NCBI RefSeq assembly: GCF_010993745.1
Contig: NZ_WOTN01000003.1
Coordinates: 620,001 to 684,000, forward strand
DNA length: 64,000 bases
Source: Fodinicola acaciae
GTDB lineage: Bacteria > Actinomycetota > Actinomycetes > Mycobacteriales > HKI-0501
Direction: 5' to 3'
Shown: positions 26,400 through 34,200 of the stretch, piece after piece
How the letters are laid out: each line of letters begins with the position of its first letter
Numbering within the stretch: the first letter of the stretch is position 1
The notes under the pieces: generated by a model
What the model was told of the DNA's origin: nothing
Seen by the model: only the letters and a program-made list of their open reading frames with translations
The model's database searches: none
Program-made: the position numbers and the translations under genes

Positions 26400-28568
26400 T
26401 TGACCACTGAAGTGAACATGATCCGCTGGGACCAGGACGCCGACGGCATCGTCACGCTGACGATGGACGACCCGGACGCCTCGGCCAACACGATGAACGA
26501 GCTGTTCGGCACCTCCTTCGCGGCCACCGTCGAGCGGCTGGAGCGCGAGAAGGACACGATCACCGGCGTGATCGTGACGTCTGCCAAGAAAACCTTCTTC
26601 GCCGGCGGCAACCTGCAGATGCTGATGGCCGTCAAGCCGGAGGACGCGCGGGAGTTCACCGACCGCGTCGAGGAGATGAAAAGCTATTTCCGCCGGCTGG
26701 AAACGCTCGGAAAACCGGTCGTGGCGGCCATCAACGGTGCCGCTCTGGGCGGTGGGTACGAGATCGCGCTGGCATGTCACCACCGCGTCCTGCTGGACGT
26801 CAAAGGCACCGAGGTCGGCCTGCCTGAGGTGACGCTCGGCCTGCTGCCCGGCGGCGGCGGCATCACCCGTACGGTCCGGCTGCTCGGCATCCAGAACGCG
26901 CTGCTGAACGTACTTCTGCAGGGACAGCGGCACAAACCGGCGAAGGCGCTGGAGCTCGGCCTGATCGACGAGGTGGTGTCGACGCCGGAAGAGCTGATCG
27001 CACAGGCGAAAGCCTGGACCAAGGCCAACCCCGAGGCCACCCAGCCGTGGGACGTGAAGGGTTACAAGATCCCCGGCGGCACGCCGTCCAGTCCGGCGTT
27101 CGCGGCCAACCTGCCGGCGTTTCCGTCCAACCTCAAAAAGCAGCTCAAAGGCGCGCCGATGCCGGCGCCGCGCAACATCATGGCGGCCGCCGTCGAGGGC
27201 GCGCAGGTCGACATCGACACGGCGACCAGGATCGAGACGCGCTATCTGTTCGACGTGGCCTCCGGCCAGGTGTCGACCAACATGATCAAGGCGTTTTTCT
27301 TCGACCTGCAGACCATCAACAAGGGTGGCAGCCGGCCGGACGGGTATGAGAAATGGTCGGCGAAGAAGGTGCTCATCCTCGGCGCCGGCATGATGGGCGC
27401 CGGCATCGCCTACTCCGCGGCCCGCTCCGGCATCGAGGTCGTGCTCAAGGACGTTTCACTTGAGGCCGCGCAAAAAGGCAAGGCGTACTCGGAGAAGATC
27501 CTCGGCAAGCAGGTCAGCCGGGGCAAGCTGACGCAGGACAAGGCCGACGAGGTGTTGGCCCGGATCACGCCGACCGACCAGGCCGCCGACGGAGCCGGTG
27601 CCGACCTGGTCATCGAGGCGGTTTTCGAGAGCGCGGAGCTGAAGAAGAAGGTCTTCGGCGAGATCGAGGACGTAGTCGCGCCGGACGCGCTGCTCGGCTC
27701 CAACACCTCGACGCTGCCGATCACCGGCCTGGCCGGCGGCGTCAAGCGCCAGCAGGACTTCATCGGCATCCACTTCTTCTCACCGGTCGACAAGATGCCG
27801 CTGGTGGAGATCATCGCCGGCGAGAAGACCGGCGACGCGGCGATCGCCAAGGCCGTCGACTTCACCTTGCAGATCAAGAAAACCCCGATCGTGGTCAACG
27901 ACAGCCGTGGCTTCTTCACCAGCCGGGTGATCGGTACGTTCATCAACGAGGCGGTCGCCATGGTCGGCGAGGGCGTCGCGCCGTCGTCGATCGAGCAGGC
28001 CACCACGCAGGCCGGCTATCCGGTCGGCGCGCTCGCGCTGATGGACGAGCTGACCTTCACGCTGCCACGGAAAATTCGCGAGGAGACCAAGGCAGCGGTG
28101 GAGGCGGCCGGCGGCACCTGGCAGCCGCATCCGGCCGAGGTCGTGCTGGACCGGATGATCGACGAGTTCGGCCGTAAGGGCCGCTCCACCGGCGCCGGCT
28201 TCTACGACTACGTCGACGGCAAGAAAGCGGGTCTGTGGCCCGGCCTGAAGGACGCGTTCGCCTCTGGTACGGCCGAGATCCCATTCGCCGACATGCAGGA
28301 GCGGATGCTTTTCGCAGAGGCGCTGGAAACCGTCAAGTGCTTCGACGAAGGCGTCCTGCGGTCGATCCCGGATGCCAACATCGGCTCCATCCTCGGCATC
28401 GGCTTTCCGCCGTGGACCGGTGGCGTCATCCAGTACATCAACCAGTACGCCGGCGGCACGACCGGTTTCGTGGCGCGCGCCAAGGAGCTCGCGGACCGCT
28501 ACGGCGACCGGTTCACCCCGCCGCGGTCGCTGATCGAGAAAGCCGAGCGCGGCGAGTCGTACGAATAA
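26400..28568 (+). CDS. fadB: FadB-type multifunctional enoyl-CoA hydratase / 3-hydroxyacyl-CoA dehydrogenase
   Basis: A 722-residue fusion. An N-terminal crotonase domain (about 1-200; NGAALGGGYEIALACHH and GLPEVTLGLLPGGGG) hydrates enoyl-CoA. A 3-hydroxyacyl-CoA dehydrogenase part follows (NAD site VLILGAGMMGAGIAYSAARS at about 322-341; catalytic HFFSPVDKMPLVEI; C-terminal domains to 722). The TTG at 26400 is preferred because GGAGAG sits 5 bp upstream; GTG 26412 and ATG 26418 are possible. Together with fadA it would form the trifunctional complex. Confidence 0.93.
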   Translation: MTTEVNMIRWDQDADGIVTLTMDDPDASANTMNELFGTSFAATVERLEREKDTITGVIVTSAKKTFFAGGNLQMLMAVKPEDAREFTDRVEEMKSYFRRLETLGKPVVAAINGAALGGGYEIALACHHRVLLDVKGTEVGLPEVTLGLLPGGGGITRTVRLLGIQNALLNVLLQGQRHKPAKALELGLIDEVVSTPEELIAQAKAWTKANPEATQPWDVKGYKIPGGTPSSPAFAANLPAFPSNLKKQLKGAPMPAPRNIMAAAVEGAQVDIDTATRIETRYLFDVASGQVSTNMIKAFFFDLQTINKGGSRPDGYEKWSAKKVLILGAGMMGAGIAYSAARSGIEVVLKDVSLEAAQKGKAYSEKILGKQVSRGKLTQDKADEVLARITPTDQAADGAGADLVIEAVFESAELKKKVFGEIEDVVAPDALLGSNTSTLPITGLAGGVKRQQDFIGIHFFSPVDKMPLVEIIAGEKTGDAAIAKAVDFTLQIKKTPIVVNDSRGFFTSRVIGTFINEAVAMVGEGVAPSSIEQATTQAGYPVGALALMDELTFTLPRKIREETKAAVEAAGGTWQPHPAEVVLDRMIDEFGRKGRSTGAGFYDYVDGKKAGLWPGLKDAFASGTAEIPFADMQERMLFAEALETVKCFDEGVLRSIPDANIGSILGIGFPPWTGGVIQYINQYAGGTTGFVARAKELADRYGDRFTPPRSLIEKAERGESYE

Positions 28569-28589
28569 CCCGACAAGGAGACGAAAACG

Positions 28590-29420
28590 GTGCTGGAAGA
28601 CGAGAAGCTGGTCGCGCTGGAGGTCGAGGTCGCCGACCACATCGCCACCGTGACGCTGGTCGGACCGGGTAAAGGCAACGCGATGGGTCCGGACTTCTGG
28701 CGCGAGCTGCCGATCGTCTTCCGTGCCATCGACGCCGAGGAGGACGTACGCGCTGTCGTCCTCACCGGCTCCGGGAAAAACTTCTCGTACGGCCTGGATC
28801 TGCCGGCGATGGCACCCAACTTCGCGCCGCTGCTCGCCGACGGCGCGCTGGCCAAGGCGCGGACAGAGTTTCTCCGGCATCTGCGCGGATTGCAGGACTC
28901 GGTCAACGCGGTCGCCGAGTGCCGCAAGCCGATCGTGTCGGCGATCGCCGGCTGGTGCATCGGCGGCGGTGTGGATGTCGTCGCGGCCACCGACATCCGA
29001 CTGTCCACAGTGGACGCGAAGTTCAGCGTACGCGAGGTGAAGGTGGCGATCGTCGCCGATCTGGGCAGCCTGCAGCGGCTCACCGGCATCATCGGCGACG
29101 GCCACCTGCGCGAGCTGGCCCTGACCGGCAAGGACATCGACGGCGCGTACGCGGAGAAGATCGGCCTGGTCAACCACACCTACGCCGACCAGGAGTCGCT
29201 GCTGACCGCCGCGCGCGAGCTGGCCGCCGAGCTCGCCACCAATCCGCCGCTGGTCGTCCAGGGCATCAAGGACGTGCTCGACGCCAGCCGCGGTCCGCAG
29301 GTCACCGCCGGTCTGCGCTATGTCGGCGCCTGGAACGCCGCCTTCCTGCCGAGCCGCGACCTGCAGGAAGCCGTGCAGTCCTTCGTCGAGCGCCGCTCCC
29401 CCGACTTCCGCGGCGAATAG
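28590..29420 (+). CDS. Crotonase-family protein, probable delta3,5-delta2,4-dienoyl-CoA isomerase
   Basis: A 276-residue crotonase. The oxyanion-hole segments are FSYGLDLPAM and GWCIGGGVDVV. The three acidic residues known for ECH1 dienoyl-CoA isomerases (Asp176, Glu196 and Asp204 in the mammalian enzyme) are all matched with identical spacing: D in GGVDVV, E in SVREVKV 20 residues later, and D in VADLGSLQRL 8 residues after that. This favours isomerase over plain hydratase activity and would let the operon handle unsaturated fatty acids with odd-position double bonds. It starts with GTG behind AAGGAG and ends the operon, followed at once by a 47-bp palindrome. Confidence 0.85.
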   Translation: MLEDEKLVALEVEVADHIATVTLVGPGKGNAMGPDFWRELPIVFRAIDAEEDVRAVVLTGSGKNFSYGLDLPAMAPNFAPLLADGALAKARTEFLRHLRGLQDSVNAVAECRKPIVSAIAGWCIGGGVDVVAATDIRLSTVDAKFSVREVKVAIVADLGSLQRLTGIIGDGHLRELALTGKDIDGAYAEKIGLVNHTYADQESLLTAARELAAELATNPPLVVQGIKDVLDASRGPQVTAGLRYVGAWNAAFLPSRDLQEAVQSFVERRSPDFRGE

Positions 29421-29421
29421 C

Positions 29422-29468
29422 CGCATGGCCACCATGCGTGCGCCTGACGCACGCATGGTGGCCATGCG
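29422..29468. terminator. Perfect palindrome, GCATGGCC family, full copy 1
   Basis: Two 21-bp perfect arms (beginning CGCATGGCCACCATGCG) around a 5-nt CCTGA loop, starting 2 bp after the stop of the crotonase gene. The same palindrome, with the compensatory change A/T to C/G inside the arms, stands 5 bp after the P450 stop at 49002-49048. Probably a terminator, or a mobile palindrome that can serve as one. Confidence 0.7.
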
Positions 29469-29515
29469 AACATCTCGACCGCGTGGTGCGCGTACGACGG
29501 TGAACGACCTCGATG

Positions 29516-29544
29516 GTGGACAGATAGCGGGAGCCGGTTAGAGT
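29516..29544 (+). promoter_or_regulatory. Candidate promoter of the trp leader and trpE
   Basis: A TAGAGT -10 box (29539-29544) with GTGGAC 17 bp upstream. This would start RNA near 29551, about 14 nt before the AAGGAGG of the leader ORF. The -10 is good, the -35 weak. Confidence 0.4.
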
Positions 29545-29577
29545 TAGCCCCACTCGTGCTTCGGAAGGAGGTTGGAC

Positions 29578-29676
29578 GTGCGCATTCCAAACACTTGGGT
29601 CACTGCAAGCTGGCAAGAGGGCCGTGCGAGCTGGCGTCAGTCGTCGCCGTCCGCTCCGACCGGGCCCGGCCGGTGA
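29578..29676 (+). CDS. trpL: Trp-rich leader peptide upstream of trpE
   Basis: A 32-codon ORF from GTG 29578 to TGA 29676. The perfect ribosome site AAGGAGG lies 6 bp upstream, and the ORF is in a different frame from trpE, so that site belongs to this ORF. The peptide has three Trp codons (TGG at 29596, 29611 and 29632; segment TWVTASWQEGRASWRQ), a very high share for so short an ORF. Its TGA overlaps a GTG (29673) that is in frame with trpE. This fits a leader peptide that couples Trp supply to trpE expression. Two 7-bp pairings are mutually exclusive: 628-634 with 692-698 and 640-646 with 704-710 (add 29000). Regulation is inferred. Confidence 0.65.
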   Translation: MRIPNTWVTASWQEGRASWRQSSPSAPTGPGR

Positions 29677-31169
29677 TCCGGCAAGACGCCACCAGCTCCA
29701 GCACGACGACCGTGGAAGTCCGCGGCACGTCGCGCTCTGTGGCGTTCTTCGATCCACTGGCCAGCTTTGTCGCGCTTCGTGAGGCGTATGGCGACAACGA
29801 GGTCTATCTGCTGGAGTCGCTGTCCGGTCCGGAGACCGACCGGCGCAGCTCGATGATCGGCATCGGCCGCATCCTCACGCTCACCGTGACCGTCGACCAG
29901 GTGACGCTCGACGGCGCTCCGGCGCTGGTCGAGAAGGTCAACCGGGCCTGGGACGGCATCCTGGTCGACGGCCGGCTCAAGACCCGCAAGCACCTGTGGG
30001 ATCTGCTCCGCGCCGTGCAGGGCGTTTTCGACGTGTCGGCGCTGACGCCGGAGCAGCACGCCGGCTTCGGCCTGTTCGGCTACTACGGCTACGACACGAC
30101 CTGGGCCGTGGAAGACCTGCCGATGCTGATCGAGCACACCGGCGACACACCGGACATCGTGCTCGCCATCTACCAGGGTTATCTGCTGCTCGACCTGGCC
30201 AAACGCCGCGCCCGCATCGACACGTACGCGGGTGACTGGTCACCGCTGGACATCGACGGCGTGCTGGACAAGCTGACCGGCATCCCGCTCGACGACGGCA
30301 CGCCGCGCGTACCGAAGCCGGACAAGGTCGAGCAGCCAACCACGCGCGAGCACTACGTCAAAGGTGTCGAGACCAGCCTGGAACACATCCGCGCCGGCGA
30401 CATCTACCAGCTCCAGCTCGGCCACGAGCTGCGGGTGACGACCGCGGCCGATCCGCTGGCGGTCTATCGGCGGCTGCGCGCGCGCAACCCCTCGCCGTAC
30501 ATGTATTTCGTCCCCAACGGTCCGCAGACCCTGGTCGGCGCGAGTCCGGAGCTGTTCGTACGGATCGAGGACGACCTGATCACGATGCGACCGATCGCCG
30601 GCACCGTACGCCGCGGCCGCGACCTCGCCGAGGACGAGATGCTCGCCGCGCAGATGCTGCGCGACGAGAAGGAGGTCGCCGAGCACATCATGCTGGTCGA
30701 CCTGTGCCGCAACGACATCGGCCGGGTCTGCCGGACCAACACCCTCGAGGTGCCGGCGCTGCTCACGGTCGAGGCGTACTCGCACGTCAGCCACCTGGTC
30801 TCGACGGTGACCGGCCGGCAGACCGCCACCGCCGACGTGTGGGACGTGATCGCCGCGACCTTCCCGGCCGGCACGATGACCGGAGCGCCGAAGGTGCGCG
30901 CGATGGAGATCATCGAGTCGCTGGAGACGACCCGCCGCGGCCAGTACGCCGGTGCCATCGGCCAGGTCAGCTTCGACGGCTCGGTCAACCTGGCGCTCAA
31001 CATCCGCTCCACGCTCTACGACAGCGGCGTCTACCACATGCGCGCGTCGGCCGGCGTGGTCGCCGACTCGCGGCCGGACCGCGAATGGGCCGAGACCTGG
31101 CAGAAACTCGGCGCGCCGTACTGGGCCATCACCGGTGAGGAGGCCGCCGATGCGGGCGTTCGTGATTGA
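29673..31169 (+). CDS. trpE: Anthranilate synthase component I
   Basis: A chorismate-using enzyme of 498 residues from GTG 29673, or 485 from GTG 29712. The first step of tryptophan synthesis converts chorismate to anthranilate with ammonia from the glutaminase subunit. The N-terminal domain has an LLES-type segment (VYLLESLSGPETDRRSS) like the Trp-binding site of TrpE, which supports feedback inhibition. The chorismate-binding core has IAGTVRRGRDLAEDE, EHIMLVDLCRNDIGRV, and PAGTMTGAPKVRAMEII. The strong ribosome site upstream serves the leader ORF, so trpE initiation is probably translationally coupled. It overlaps the downstream glutaminase gene by 20 bp. PabB is the alternative; the leader with Trp codons favours TrpE. 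Confidence 0.85.
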   Translation: MIRQDATSSSTTTVEVRGTSRSVAFFDPLASFVALREAYGDNEVYLLESLSGPETDRRSSMIGIGRILTLTVTVDQVTLDGAPALVEKVNRAWDGILVDGRLKTRKHLWDLLRAVQGVFDVSALTPEQHAGFGLFGYYGYDTTWAVEDLPMLIEHTGDTPDIVLAIYQGYLLLDLAKRRARIDTYAGDWSPLDIDGVLDKLTGIPLDDGTPRVPKPDKVEQPTTREHYVKGVETSLEHIRAGDIYQLQLGHELRVTTAADPLAVYRRLRARNPSPYMYFVPNGPQTLVGASPELFVRIEDDLITMRPIAGTVRRGRDLAEDEMLAAQMLRDEKEVAEHIMLVDLCRNDIGRVCRTNTLEVPALLTVEAYSHVSHLVSTVTGRQTATADVWDVIAATFPAGTMTGAPKVRAMEIIESLETTRRGQYAGAIGQVSFDGSVNLALNIRSTLYDSGVYHMRASAGVVADSRPDREWAETWQKLGAPYWAITGEEAADAGVRD

Positions 31170-31731
31170 CGCGTACGACAGTTTCGTCTACGTCGTCGCG
31201 CAGTATCTGCGGCTGCTGGACGTCGACGTGCAGGTGCACCGTAACGACAAGATCGACTTCCACGACGTGGTGGCGGCCAAGCCTGACCTGGTGATGCTCG
31301 GCCCCGGTCCCGGCCATCCGGCCGACGCCGGCTATGTCGAGATCGTCCGCGAGGTCTCCAAGGACATCCCGACCATGGGGGTTTGCCTGGGACAGCAGGC
31401 GATCGGCCTCGCGTTCGGGGCGCGGGTGACCCGCGCGTCGCACCTCATGCACGGCAAGACCAGCGTCATCGAGCACGACGGCAAGGGCTGTTTTCGTGAG
31501 TACGACGAGCCTTTCAGCGCGACGCGCTATCACTCGCTGATCGTCGAGGACGTGACCGGCGACCTGGAGATCACCGCGCGGTCCAAGGACGACGCGTACG
31601 TGATGGGCCTGCGGCACCGCGAGTGGCCGGTCGAGTCGGTGCAGTTTCACCCGGAGAGCATCAGCACGGAGGAGGGTCTGCGGGTTTTCCGCGGGTTCCT
31701 CGACACGTACGTCGGCGTCTCGGTTTCCTAG
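31150..31731 (+). CDS. trpG: Anthranilate synthase component II (glutamine amidotransferase)
   Basis: A class I glutamine amidotransferase of 193 residues that supplies ammonia to TrpE. The nucleophile is Cys79 in GVCLGQQAIG, the oxyanion segment is GPGPGHPAD, and the His-Glu pair is in VQFHPESIST. It starts inside the end of trpE (20-bp overlap), as expected for a coupled complex. The same protein could also serve PabB in folate synthesis. No other trp gene follows here. Confidence 0.9.
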   Translation: MRAFVIDAYDSFVYVVAQYLRLLDVDVQVHRNDKIDFHDVVAAKPDLVMLGPGPGHPADAGYVEIVREVSKDIPTMGVCLGQQAIGLAFGARVTRASHLMHGKTSVIEHDGKGCFREYDEPFSATRYHSLIVEDVTGDLEITARSKDDAYVMGLRHREWPVESVQFHPESISTEEGLRVFRGFLDTYVGVSVS

Positions 31732-31794
31732 GGTCTGTTTCGAAGTCCCACGTGGACGATAGCCGACCGTACCTAACCCTCGTGGGCAGTACAC

Positions 31795-32694
31795 CTAGGG
31801 TTGGCCGGCCACCGCGGTGGCCGGCCGCTTCGGCCGCGCGACGGCGGCGACGATCCAGCCGGTGAGGATCGCGACCGCGCTGATGAGAACGGCGTACGCG
31901 ACGTTGATCGACGTCGTGAACAGGACGCTCTGCGAAAAGGAGTCCCGGACGACCGCGGCCGTGAAGCCGGCTGGGACAACGCCGAGGACGGCCGTGACCA
32001 TCCGCAGCGCGGTCACCACCACACCGGTGAGCGCGCCGGCACGCACCTCCTGGCGCTCGACCTCGCCGGACCGTACGAGCAGCCAGACCACCGGCGCCAC
32101 CGCGAGGGCGACCACGACCACGCATTCCACCGCGCTCAGGCCGGACGCGATCAGGCCCGCGACGGCGGCTCGCAGGTGACCGGCGCTGATCAGCAGACTG
32201 CTGACGAATCCGTTGACAACGCTGAAAACCAGGAGCACCAGCGTGATCACAGCGGCGGCCAGCACCCCCGCCGTGACCACGCGCGACGGCCGGATCAGCA
32301 CGACCAGTCCGCCGAGAGCACCGGCGATCAGCACGATCAGCAGGTGCAGGAATGCCGGCCCGACGGCCACCCGTACGACCAGGACTCCGATCGCACCGAA
32401 CACGATCCCGGCCAGCAGACCAGCCACCGCGCCGACGCCGATGGACAGCGGCAGGTGTGGCTGGCCGCGGCGCAACGCGGTGATCAGCACCGCAGCGGCA
32501 GCGGCCAGCACGGCGGCCGACATCGCGTGCGCGCTCGTCGTCGCGACGAACGTCGCGAGAAGCGCCCGGCTGCTGTGCCCGGCGAACGCGCCGCTGAGTG
32601 CGAGCGAGCCGAAACCGATGAGTACGGCGAGCACGGCCAGCACGAGCGCGACGATCGGCCCGACGCGGTTCGCCATCGATGACGAAGAGGTCAT
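31795..32694 (-). CDS. Multi-pass membrane protein of unknown function
   Basis: A 299-residue protein of which most is hydrophobic; I count about eight or nine likely helices separated by short basic loops. It starts MTSSSSMANRVGPIVALVLA at 32694, with GGGGGACT upstream; codons further upstream to 32745 are not needed. No recognised motif. It converges with trpG. Its last codons contain a perfect 24-bp palindrome (31803-31826). Transport or envelope role possible, nothing firmer. Confidence 0.65.
   Translation of the reverse strand: MTSSSSMANRVGPIVALVLAVLAVLIGFGSLALSGAFAGHSSRALLATFVATTSAHAMSAAVLAAAAAVLITALRRGQPHLPLSIGVGAVAGLLAGIVFGAIGVLVVRVAVGPAFLHLLIVLIAGALGGLVVLIRPSRVVTAGVLAAAVITLVLLVFSVVNGFVSSLLISAGHLRAAVAGLIASGLSAVECVVVVALAVAPVVWLLVRSGEVERQEVRAGALTGVVVTALRMVTAVLGVVPAGFTAAVVRDSFSQSVLFTTSINVAYAVLISAVAILTGWIVAAVARPKRPATAVAGQP
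31803..31826. terminator. 24-bp perfect palindrome at the end of the membrane-protein gene
   Basis: GGCCGGCC-ACCGCGGT-GGCCGGCC, inside the final codons of the minus-strand gene. With the AACCCT/AGGGTT pair just outside, it may form the terminator between trpG and this gene, although no U-tract is evident. Confidence 0.35.
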
Positions 32695-32762
32695 GTGGAG
32701 TCCCCCAACCTGAGATCCATCGGCGAGTGTAGGACCCCCGCGCACGGCCTAGGCTGCTGCGT

Positions 32763-33227
32763 ATGAGTCCACAGATCGCCACCAACAGCTCCGTCGACCG
32801 GACCGCTCTGACCGAATTCCTGCGTACGCGCCACAACGCCATCGTGATCACCCGCCGCCGCGACAGCGGACCGCAGGCCTCGCCGGTGACCTGCGGCGTC
32901 GACGGCGACGGCCGGATCGTCATCTCGACATACCCGGAGCGCGCGAAGGTCCACAACGCGCGCCGCGACAACCGCGTGAGCGTACTGGTGATGTCGGAAG
33001 GCTGGAGCGATCCGTGGGTGCAGGTCGACGGTGAGGCCGAGGTGCTCGACCTGCCGGAGGCGCTGGAGCCGCTGGTCGACTACTACCGCGCGATCTCCGG
33101 CGAGCACCCCGACTGGGACGAATACCGTGCGGCCATGCGAAAGCAGGGAAAGTCGCTGCTGCGCATCACGCCGCAGCGGTGGAGTCCGGTCGCGACCGGC
33201 GGCTTCCCGGCCCGGCTCGCCGAGTGA
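32763..33227 (+). CDS. PPOX-class F420-dependent oxidoreductase-like protein
   Basis: A 154-residue split-barrel flavin/deazaflavin-binding protein. The fold is seen in LRTRHNAIVITRRRD (beta-1/2), VISTYPERAKVHNARRDNRVSV (cofactor phosphate-contact segment, shortened here to its core AKVHNARR) and WVQVDGEAEV. Such proteins bind F420, FMN or heme breakdown products and reduce small molecules. The gene is coupled to the MobA-like gene by a GTGA overlap. Confidence 0.85.
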   Translation: MSPQIATNSSVDRTALTEFLRTRHNAIVITRRRDSGPQASPVTCGVDGDGRIVISTYPERAKVHNARRDNRVSVLVMSEGWSDPWVQVDGEAEVLDLPEALEPLVDYYRAISGEHPDWDEYRAAMRKQGKSLLRITPQRWSPVATGGFPARLAE

Positions 33228-33814
33228 GAAGGCCGTCGCCGCAGGTCGCCGGCCTGTTGCTGGCCGCCGGCGCGGGCCGGCGCTTCGGCATGCCGAAGGC
33301 GCTGGTCGAGCACCGCGGCTCGCTGCTGGTCGAGTCGGCCGCGCGCGTACTCGCCGACGGCGGTTGCGCGCCGGTGTACGTCGTGGTCGGTGCCGCCGCC
33401 GACGAGGTGCAGGCGAAGGCGGATCTCGGCGACGCGCGCGTGGTCGTCAACGACGACTGGCCGACCGGCATGGGGTCGTCGCTGCGGCGCGGCCTGGAGG
33501 CGGTGACCAAGCAGGTCGACACCGTGGTCGACGCCGTGGTGATCCTGCCGGTCGACACTCCGGGTGTCACGGCGGCGGCCGTACGCCGCGTGGCCGGCTT
33601 CGCGACTCCGCGCGCGTTGGCCGCGGCGAGCTATGACGGCGTACGCGGTCATCCGGTGCTCATCGGTCGCGACCACTGGCCTGGCGTACGCGAAACGGCC
33701 GTCGGCGACCGCGGCGCGCGTGACTATCTCAAGGCGCATACGGTCGCCGAGGTGCCGTGCGAGGACATCGCCGTCGGCACCGACGCCGACCGCCCCGAGG
33801 ACCTTCCGACCTGA
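33224..33814 (+). CDS. MobA/MocA-like NTP transferase
   Basis: A 196-residue nucleotidyltransferase with the signature GLLLAAGAGRRFGMPKALV near the N-terminus and the metal-binding VILPVDTPGV and late GHPVLIGRDHW segments. It resembles MobA/MocA (molybdenum cofactor cytidylyl/guanylyltransferase) and related CTP/GTP transferases. The GTG overlaps the stop of the F420/PPOX gene as GTGA. Other Mo-cofactor genes are not in this window, so the exact product is open; a role in cofactor maturation is plausible. Confidence 0.8.
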   Translation: MRRPSPQVAGLLLAAGAGRRFGMPKALVEHRGSLLVESAARVLADGGCAPVYVVVGAAADEVQAKADLGDARVVVNDDWPTGMGSSLRRGLEAVTKQVDTVVDAVVILPVDTPGVTAAAVRRVAGFATPRALAAASYDGVRGHPVLIGRDHWPGVRETAVGDRGARDYLKAHTVAEVPCEDIAVGTDADRPEDLPT

Positions 33815-34200
33815 TTTCCGCATGGCCCCATGCGTGCGTCGACCTTGAGTTTCGAGCTCTGGGTTGGTGACTTGGTTCCGCGCCACTGGACGCCCGACGG
33901 CTGGCAACGTCAGAATCCCCGGCTGGCCTCCCCTGCTCCGAGAGCTGCTCACCTGGGTCATCGTCGGGCAGTGCAGCGACCGGATGATGCGCTTCCAGCC
34001 ATCGGCTGCGCGGACCGGCGCGGAAGGTGTCGTGGTGTCCCGGTAGGTGGCGAAAGGGTCCACTCAATGGGATCCACGGGGCGTGGAACGCTAAATGTCT
34101 GCCTTGTGACGTCTACCGGAGGGGTGAATGTCGAGTGGATGTTCACAGAGACTCCCTTACGTGCGCCTGGATCGCGGCGGCGTAGGAGTCCCTGCGGCGT
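33815..34200. repeat. Intergenic region with decayed repeat remnants (remnant D)
   Basis: 386 bp without a convincing gene. It begins, 5 bp after the MobA-like stop, with half a GCATGGCC palindrome (33819-33838) whose right arm is lost. Around 34075-34140 it holds a remnant of the composite repeat: GGAACGCTAAATGTCTGCCT and GAATGTCGAGT match copies A-C. Short ORFs run through it on both strands, but none has a start site or recognisable motif. Confidence 0.55.

Noticed and set aside
27780-29465. 561-codon minus-strand frame opposite fadB and the isomerase gene
   Set aside because: Shadow frame; both plus-strand genes have catalytic residues and ribosome sites.
29556-29672. Extending trpE upstream to 29556
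   Set aside because: The extension (HSKHLGHCKLARGPCELAS region) does not resemble TrpE, and the ribosome site there serves the leader ORF in another frame.
33864-34046. Short plus-strand ORF in the gap before the MFS gene
   Set aside because: No ribosome site, no family resemblance, and it lies in a region of decayed repeats.
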